Shown piece after piece: positions 7,001 to 8,504 of a DNA stretch of 8,504 bases. This DNA is from Deltaproteobacteria bacterium. Its GTDB lineage: Bacteria; UBA10199; SBBF01. Numbering within the stretch: position 1 is the first letter of the stretch; each line of letters starts with the position of its first letter. A model generated the notes under the pieces. The model saw nothing but the letters and a program-made list of their open reading frames with translations, was not told the origin of the DNA and did no database searches. The position numbers and the translations under genes are program-made. The stretch covers positions 1 to 8,504 of the forward strand of contig JACQOY010000024.1 in the NCBI GenBank assembly GCA_016207765.1, given 5' to 3'.

Positions 7001-7494
7001 ATGCCGGATTGACCCAAAGTGATAAACAGCTTTTCCGCACGTATTGGAACGAGAGAAGCGCGGATGACTGGCGGAGAATCACAAGGGCTTTTACAATGTC
7101 AACGTATCAGCCGCGCGATTATGAAATCCTCCTTTCGGAAGACGGCCGTTTAACGATGATCGATGCCGGCAGTTTTTCGGATCTTGAGGGTATTCCCGTG
7201 AATAATCGCACACGCCTGTCGGGTCTTTTAAGCCTGGAATCCAAATTAACAGACATGCTTGGTTTTCCACCGGATTCGACAGACATCGTTGCCGTTGAAA
7301 GTGATGAGGTCGAAACCGATGTTGTCGAAGATGATACGAGTAAAGTTGAACGTACTAAAGCCGAAGGAGAACAAACAGGGGGCCTGGCTACACCATCCGG
7401 ATTGCCAAACGGTGGATTCGGTTATCTTGGAAGAATCCCGCAAGGGGCCTCGCCCGCTTTATCCGCCCGTGCGCTTGTGCTGAGAGGACGATAA
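154..7494 (+). CDS. Giant multidomain protein: MMT-like methyltransferase/aminotransferase fused to AstE/AspA, two more methyltransferase-like modules and a kinase-like domain
   Basis: One uninterrupted frame of 2446 residues starts at an ATG with a strong Shine-Dalgarno sequence and ends at TAA 7492-7494. No signal peptide or membrane segment is visible, so it is probably cytoplasmic. Domain order: Pro-rich head (1-85), helical region (85-285), MMT-like SAM methyltransferase (290-530), degenerate aminotransferase-like region (595-885), PLP aminotransferase (915-1295), methyltransferase-like module A (1310-1615), AstE/AspA zinc hydrolase (1622-1845), module B (1868-2140), kinase/APH-like domain (2190-2368). 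The first half matches the layout of plant methionine S-methyltransferase, which is about 1,090 residues and makes S-methylmethionine. The rest has no counterpart in that enzyme. Acidic linkers (654-667, 1578-1589, 2382-2394) separate modules. There are no carrier-protein or condensation domains, so this is not an NRPS/PKS. A role in S-methylated amino-acid metabolism is inference; substrate and product are unknown. The long intact frame with conserved catalytic residues argues for a real, functional gene. Confidence 0.9.
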   Translation: MAGDIGKTGGTIPPAPPETGIPTEISPPPGNSGGVVDPGTDADSYTDGDKTARRRRLLTVMSRPPESREPDPTVTPPAVEITASPLNTDQITRVMKRLDMDKFPDPLDDRAIESRMDAIHEAMIVMGDLLGQTGPESAKRLDELLTAIFLNLARIINAAPQWTGIRIFARQLAEDVFNLFPRPDPKLREAISTMPTTVWDAEIPDLSAVRTGRLTEKGTRKETAEKIFYAGRGNPAAAREMVKALHRLISRESTRRSAILLVREFINLSAEFGADDAILVRDYSSVTGSAEPFYLLTTPTIFPPEKWTAAMINGLNKKDLTGKTGIEMGTGTGILPIYLAKNKGVKKIVSYDRNEDAQYVAEINAWLHSTNKEGNRLPGIQPVDMLEFATRDVGRGPLKGLKVDFIFGCLPQVPTRDRLTARNIADRYESQGFPEDKDGLGLLAEFLEKWNPALNKNGSFSLIVSGRPGLEAVEKMARRRGYVPFIGYTTFFAQDRWTDLSGYVEIEKSGVRPPFEFMLGDKVIDATEAHRVLAIFQARMGAAQSDEAHREIEADPAYDVLHRQYVVDFRPQENFHPAWEASAREARADYVSEHRRIGYTPDTGSEYEPFRKEMAAHLSTLFEANIPEEALFVGPSFEALLYNFFFVTVPFNGEDDYVPSEDEDDDQLQEPPLKIVTEEDPESTLTDQFEETPPSPPENAKTDFVGDNRDDEAITMIPRFMNSVIYVDPSLPFTGGFDEKMPRWTFVDDDPSDADCLVYALNNPKVSVEEMLAEADLKFVVLIADPRENSRLVELARLLQKNPEYRKSVAVVWQNSDLPAGRNPLAVMVILNDVTHEHMAMAGEDTYSRIPTLKAVSETALLKARREAGFEIDSGKMPLLPVEKIEDDDENQSIVTFRAWQLGDFLAHPPPLKEPGITPVIDMSFGESEFPLIEPFLSRVIAALSNKVDEEQVREQIRDYLSATGRGGFHPDEIVLGAGVHPLIERTLSIVGDDGPFRVMIPEGSYGQFFPTIHGTGGEDEIFIINPATTDTAALEAELEEALKSDDEIPVRAMILSYPTNPAGLFYSPEALRTIAEFCRKHDIYILADEIFLGTGQPADQTSLFNLPDQNGLKLFLREHLIGLSGLSKEFALGGARFGFAYTKNRRLWGQLVARELTPVNSTSLAIASVVYEKDFYEPYQRVHRAWLEDKRVQMVEFLKPYADAGLVSFREPQGGFFVEVDASSLFGRTFSINGHEWTIDEKGQNFREVLFEATGVKISPVGWSERPDTIRLVYSIENLGAALKRLGRFFESIRPPREPDSIPGKDNIARTEAMNITANDLRRQFSPEQLADVIRLGRAEEDRRFFAGRHTYGTQTFFARHHRLLELLDRRITASTIGRIAVFGAGFDRERAEIYEPYEVATVFRAARIDVFDGTEPLVETINARQPPPLTVEKDHFGAFPEFGDYLARFGTDQTVLEESGFKIRIPPETTGRVHAQPLQFFTMPVPVENEFDLIFALNIFSHLCLFHDGIQDDATIKLFLVQLFAALKRDGMVITDSLHDPASTDDNWTFQFPEEELRALGISVERIAIPVLNIESAEEEEPETAETQVVLFRKIGDGTPLLRELAASIKEKLRATSPFGSLRVIEGIPEELVGVDIHTALDWLEGPTAIHLDYGKPKTRVISVLMHGDEPSGFEAMLDYFNNPAVDPETNLVFLIQNVRAATVEPRFTHRFEPGTKDLNRQWFEVDDGEKIVDPYVRQVQRFLERFGESLEAIVDLHNDPAVSLPYAIVVEPDDALPRVVESRQLASYLAGETHYVDAMDRQGTFSLWTRQIAPSVTLEYGRPGDRAAHAFAARALRDFVSAPAGFLEEPDSPTVDPVEDKFRDEMSPDRIRAALSKVRRALILYQDFGVEMPSYTFFGMNRQVVAGLSDELYRKAINDMLVVGAGYNKEYPHTSEVYEWLTLLPQVRRLSVIDGNLQALEYLALKKNPDLKVEPDLYENDPGYRDYVNRFMPLHYNPASYLRDYKWYLPVDEGLPGKISTTALNFLTNPLPETKHDLIVCLNVLHLLAFFGGTDKTLARAFVVQLADALKTGGRLVLFTRSSDGEGIPFTEEEARVLGLERRVESFGTPFNTFIFAKIGDGTPLLRELATQIKAELGKNSSGGPKGPPVSGKTGSITKSNEKANPVVSGERVEGYGDPSSPPSITLDPDQLRKPLGGNQNRGVYRVTIDGIEDPLILKLHEQHPLLKEAKYAAWMSDEKIGPHLYGVYKIAQDGKILYGMLTEEIDGNPVKITGYFSPNAGLTQSDKQLFRTYWNERSADDWRRITRAFTMSTYQPRDYEILLSEDGRLTMIDAGSFSDLEGIPVNNRTRLSGLLSLESKLTDMLGFPPDSTDIVAVESDEVETDVVEDDTSKVERTKAEGEQTGGLATPSGLPNGGFGYLGRIPQGASPALSARALVLRGR
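1021..1743 (+). other. MMT-type SAM-dependent methyltransferase domain (residues 290-530)
   Basis: SAM-binding motif I is EMGTGTG (327-333) and the motif II acid is D352 in SYDRN. Where HemK/PrmC enzymes have NPPY, this protein has GCLPQ (408-412), as plant methionine S-methyltransferase has GCIPQ. Further MMT-like blocks, compared from memory, are TPTIFPPEKW (298-307), QGFPEDKDGLGLLA (431-444), SGRPG (465-469) and WTDLSGYVEIEKS (497-509) followed by FEFMLG. Together these make an MMT-family assignment much better than generic HemK or N6-methyltransferase. The family transfers a methyl group from SAM to methionine sulfur to give S-methylmethionine. That this protein uses methionine is inferred from similarity. 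Confidence 0.8.
1936..2808 (+). other. Degenerate aminotransferase-like middle region with acidic insertion (residues 595-885)
   Basis: Residues 598-650 (starting GYTPDTGSEYEPFRKEM, then FVGPSFEALL) resemble the N-terminal part of a fold-type I aminotransferase and the equivalent degenerate segment of plant MMT. They are followed by an acidic, Pro-rich, probably disordered insertion (654-712). Residues 713-885 resume alternating strand/helix sequence, for example LKFVVLIADP (777-786). I see no PLP lysine or Asp/Asn motif here, so the region looks structural. The next domain carries the catalytic residues. Confidence 0.55.
2896..4038 (+). other. PLP-dependent fold-type I aminotransferase domain (residues 915-1295)
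   Basis: Cofactor residues of class I/II aminotransferases are visible in order: the glycine loop LGAGVHPLIE (976-985), aromatic Y1006 in GSYGQF, N1061 in SYPTNPAG, D1089 in ILADEIF, Schiff-base lysine K1129 in SGLSKEFALGG, phosphate-binding R1137 in GARFGF, and a carboxylate-binding candidate R1272 in TIRLVYS. The domain sits where plant MMT has its C-terminal aminotransferase-like domain and aligns with it by eye. As I recall, the plant domain lacks the lysine, whereas here it is present. The domain is therefore likely to bind PLP and be active as an aminotransferase, lyase or similar enzyme. The reaction type cannot be told from sequence alone. Confidence 0.85.
4081..4998 (+). other. Methyltransferase-like module A (residues 1310-1615)
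   Basis: This Rossmann methyltransferase-like module has a motif I-like IAVFGAG (1381-1387), an acidic residue after strand 2 (D1414 in DVFDG), a motif IV-like FDLIFALNIFSHL (1493-1505) and a post-motif LFAALKRDGMVITDS (1525-1539). It ends with KIGDGTPLLRELA (1596-1608). It is homologous along its length to module B (1868-2140), beginning with similar blocks (QFSPEQLADVIR in A, EMSPDRIRAALS in B). Motif I is atypical (FGAGF rather than GxGxG), so SAM binding is likely but unproven. The substrate is unknown. Confidence 0.65.
4939..4977 (+). repeat. First copy of the KIGDGTPLLRELA module-end repeat
   Basis: This stretch encodes the 13 residues that close module A (1596-1608). The copy at 6514-6552 encodes the same 13 residues and differs at 6 of 39 bases, all third positions and all synonymous. 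This suggests duplication followed by selection on the protein sequence rather than a recent DNA duplication. Confidence 0.85.
5017..5688 (+). other. AstE/AspA (M14-like) zinc hydrolase domain (residues 1622-1845)
   Basis: The domain carries the set of motifs of the succinylglutamate desuccinylase/aspartoacylase family: the zinc ligands H1669 and E1672 in LMHGDEPSG, the substrate-binding DLNR (1720-1723), the third zinc ligand H1760 in VDLHND, and the catalytic glutamate E1822 in TLEYG. Length and spacing suit a complete domain. Family members cleave N-acyl groups from amino acids (N-succinylglutamate, N-acetylaspartate) or act as amidohydrolases or carboxypeptidases. It lies between the two homologous methyltransferase-like modules. 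The true substrate is unknown; an N-acyl amino acid or amide is inferred. Confidence 0.85.
5755..6573 (+). other. Methyltransferase-like module B (residues 1868-2140)
   Basis: Module B is the second copy of the module also found at 1310-1615. Visible motifs are LVVGAGY (1924-1930), the acid D1957 in SVIDGN, HDLIVCLNVLHLL (2039-2051), and FVVQLADALKTGGRLVLFT (2066-2084), a classic motif of SAM methyltransferases. It ends with KIGDGTPLLRELA (2121-2133). Outside the conserved blocks it has diverged strongly from module A, so the duplication is old and the two copies may have different substrates. It is closer to a canonical methyltransferase than module A. Confidence 0.7.
6514..6552 (+). repeat. 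Second copy of the KIGDGTPLLRELA module-end repeat
   Basis: This stretch encodes residues 2121-2133, identical in protein to the copy at 4939-4977, with 33 of 39 bases the same. Here it is followed by a Gly/Ser/Lys-rich linker and the kinase-like domain instead of the AstE/AspA domain. Confidence 0.85.
6721..7257 (+). other. Kinase/aminoglycoside-phosphotransferase-like domain (residues 2190-2368)
   Basis: The order of elements fits a protein-kinase-like fold. There is a Gly-rich loop LGGNQNRGVYRV (2199-2210), a lysine in PLILKL (K2222), a glutamate in LLKEAKYAAW (E2232) that could pair with it, a hinge-like YGMLTEEIDG (2262-2271), and MIDAG (2335-2339), which matches the metal-binding DFG region. 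The catalytic loop is odd: the family's HxDxxxxN is replaced by QPRDYE (2319-2324), which by position lacks the usual Asp and Asn. It may be a pseudokinase, a binding domain or a divergent enzyme. Base composition is lower in GC than the upstream modules (about 42% in 6841-6960 by count). Confidence 0.6.
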
Positions 7495-7507
7495 TTCTTC
7501 CGTTATC
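7490..7507. other. Convergent gene junction with mirrored stop codons
   Basis: The two stop codons (TAA at 7492-7494 on plus, TAA at 7503-7505 on minus) lie in a small inverted repeat GATAA(7490-7494)/TTATC(7503-7507). Only 8 bases separate the genes. The dyad is too short and AT-rich to be an intrinsic terminator, and no GC stem plus T-run is present on either strand, so termination must use signals inside the coding regions or Rho. Confidence 0.5.
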
Positions 7508-8504
7508 CCGAAGGCGCTTCAAACGAGGAAACCAGGACCTGCCGATGGCCGGCGCCGGAGGGGGGGCTGACAATCCCGTCAACCTCCATCTTTTCGATCA
7601 TCCGCGCCGCCCGGTTGTAACCGACGCGCAACTTCCGCTGAATCATTGAAATGGAGGCCTGACGGGTCTCGGCGACAATCGCTACCGCCTGATCGTAGAG
7701 GGCATCGGACTCCATCCCGTCCTCACCCCCCTCATCATCCGATTCGACCTCAATCGGCTTCAAAATCGATTCGTCGTAAATCGGCTTGGCCTGCTTTTTG
7801 AGGAAATCGACAATTCTGCCGATTTCCGATTCGGTGACATAGGCGCCGTGAACGCGGATCATCTGGGAGGCCCCGGGAGGGATAAAAAGCATGTCGCCGG
7901 CTCCCAGAAGATGTTCCGATCCCACCGTGTCGAGAATTGTCCGCGAATCGTGCTTGGACGAAACCTTGAAAGAAATGCGCGCCGGAAAGTTGGCCTTGAT
8001 CACGCCTGTCAGCACATCCACCGACGGTCTTTGCGTGGCGAGAATCAGGTGGATCCCCGCCGCGCGCGCCATCTGCGCCAGCCGGGTGATCGACTCCTCC
8101 ACCTCCCGCGATGAAACCATCATCAGATCGGCCAGCTCATCGATCAAGATGACAATATAGGGGAGCTTTCCCTCGTGCCGGATTTCATCCTCTTCGGAGA
8201 GGGCCGCGGCCACCGACTCGGGGGAAGAGGTCAACAGGGCGGCCCTTTTGCTCTGGTAGTCCCCCTTTTCGATCTTTTTGTTGTAGTTGATGATATTCCG
8301 CGCATTGATGTCGGACAAAAGTTTGTAACGCCGTTCCATTTCGCGCACCGCCCAGCGAAGGGCCAGCGAGGCCTTTTTCGGCTCGGTGACCACCGGAAGA
8401 AGCAGATGGGGAATCCCTTCGTAGAGCGAAAGTTCCAGCATCTTCGGATCGACCATGATGACGCGGACTTCTTCGGGGGTCGCCTTGTAGAGCAGGGAAA
8501 TGAT
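7503..8504 (-). CDS. ftsK: DNA translocase FtsK/SpoIIIE, C-terminal part (5' end cut by the window edge)
   Basis: The minus-strand frame is open from the right edge to the TAA at 7503-7505 and gives 333 residues of the FtsK motor and gamma domains. FtsK is a hexameric membrane-anchored ATPase that pumps chromosome DNA through the division septum and activates dimer resolution. The visible part begins ISLLYKATPEEVR and continues VIMVDPKMLEL, so the Walker A loop lies just beyond the window. The Met at 8456 is internal, not the start. Walker B is YIVILIDELADLMM (near 8115-8160), followed by LILATQRPSVDVL and the conserved RISFKVSSKHDSRTILD. After an acidic linker comes the winged-helix gamma domain (7506-7706), which in the family reads the oriented KOPS/SRS sequences. 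No frameshift or missing motif is seen. The gene converges on the giant gene with an 8-base gap and seems unrelated to it in function. Confidence 0.97.
   Translation of the reverse strand: MISLLYKATPEEVRVIMVDPKMLELSLYEGIPHLLLPVVTEPKKASLALRWAVREMERRYKLLSDINARNIINYNKKIEKGDYQSKRAALLTSSPESVAAALSEEDEIRHEGKLPYIVILIDELADLMMVSSREVEESITRLAQMARAAGIHLILATQRPSVDVLTGVIKANFPARISFKVSSKHDSRTILDTVGSEHLLGAGDMLFIPPGASQMIRVHGAYVTESEIGRIVDFLKKQAKPIYDESILKPIEVESDDEGGEDGMESDALYDQAVAIVAETRQASISMIQRKLRVGYNRAARMIEKMEVDGIVSPPSGAGHRQVLVSSFEAPSG

Noticed and set aside
7546..7560. Palindromic CCGGCGCCGG near the end of ftsK as a terminator stem
   Set aside because: It encodes the conserved gamma-domain segment, lacks a T-run on either strand, and such GC palindromes are common in this composition.
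8456..8458. ATG at 8456-8454 (minus) as the start of a shorter FtsK protein
   Set aside because: The same frame stays open to the window edge and encodes the conserved FtsK sequence ISLLYKATPEEVR just before it, so this Met is internal to the motor domain.

Overview
The window is a GC-rich bacterial chromosome segment (AT-rich only at its left edge) with just two genes. One very large open reading frame (154-7494, plus strand, 2446 residues, roughly 270 kDa) fills most of it. The other is the 3' part of an ftsK/spoIIIE-type DNA translocase gene on the minus strand, which runs off the right edge. The genes converge and their stop codons are separated by 8 bases. The FtsK sequence is typical of Gram-negative bacteria. 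My impression is a deltaproteobacteria-like or candidate-phylum genome (large modular proteins of this style are known, for example, from Omnitrophota), but two genes cannot settle the lineage.

Region by region. Bases 1-153 are AT-rich and hold a plausible sigma70-type promoter, a small dyad and a strong purine-rich ribosome binding site for the giant gene. The giant protein then reads, from N to C terminus: a Pro/Gly-rich disordered head (about 1-85); a helical region (about 85-285); a class I SAM methyltransferase with the signature features of plant-type methionine S-methyltransferase, MMT (about 290-530); a degenerate aminotransferase-like middle region with a long acidic insertion (about 595-885); a fold-type I PLP aminotransferase domain with its Schiff-base lysine and other cofactor residues present (about 915-1295); a second Rossmann methyltransferase-like module, A (about 1310-1615); a zinc-dependent AstE/AspA (succinylglutamate desuccinylase/aspartoacylase, M14-like) domain (about 1622-1845); a third methyltransferase-like module, B, homologous to A (about 1868-2140); and a protein-kinase/aminoglycoside-phosphotransferase-like domain (about 2190-2368) with a short Gly/Pro-rich tail.

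The first half (about 290-1295) follows the whole domain order of plant MMT, the enzyme that makes S-methylmethionine from methionine and SAM. The second half adds modules that plant MMT does not have. Modules A and B end in the same 13-residue motif, KIGDGTPLLRELA. The two DNA copies of this motif differ at 6 of 39 bases, all synonymous third positions.

The obvious hypothesis is a multifunctional enzyme that S-methylates methionine or a similar thioether or amino acid and processes the product by PLP chemistry and deacylation or hydrolysis. The pathway and substrate are not visible in the sequence. The downstream ftsK gene is a housekeeping chromosome-segregation gene and gives no functional context.
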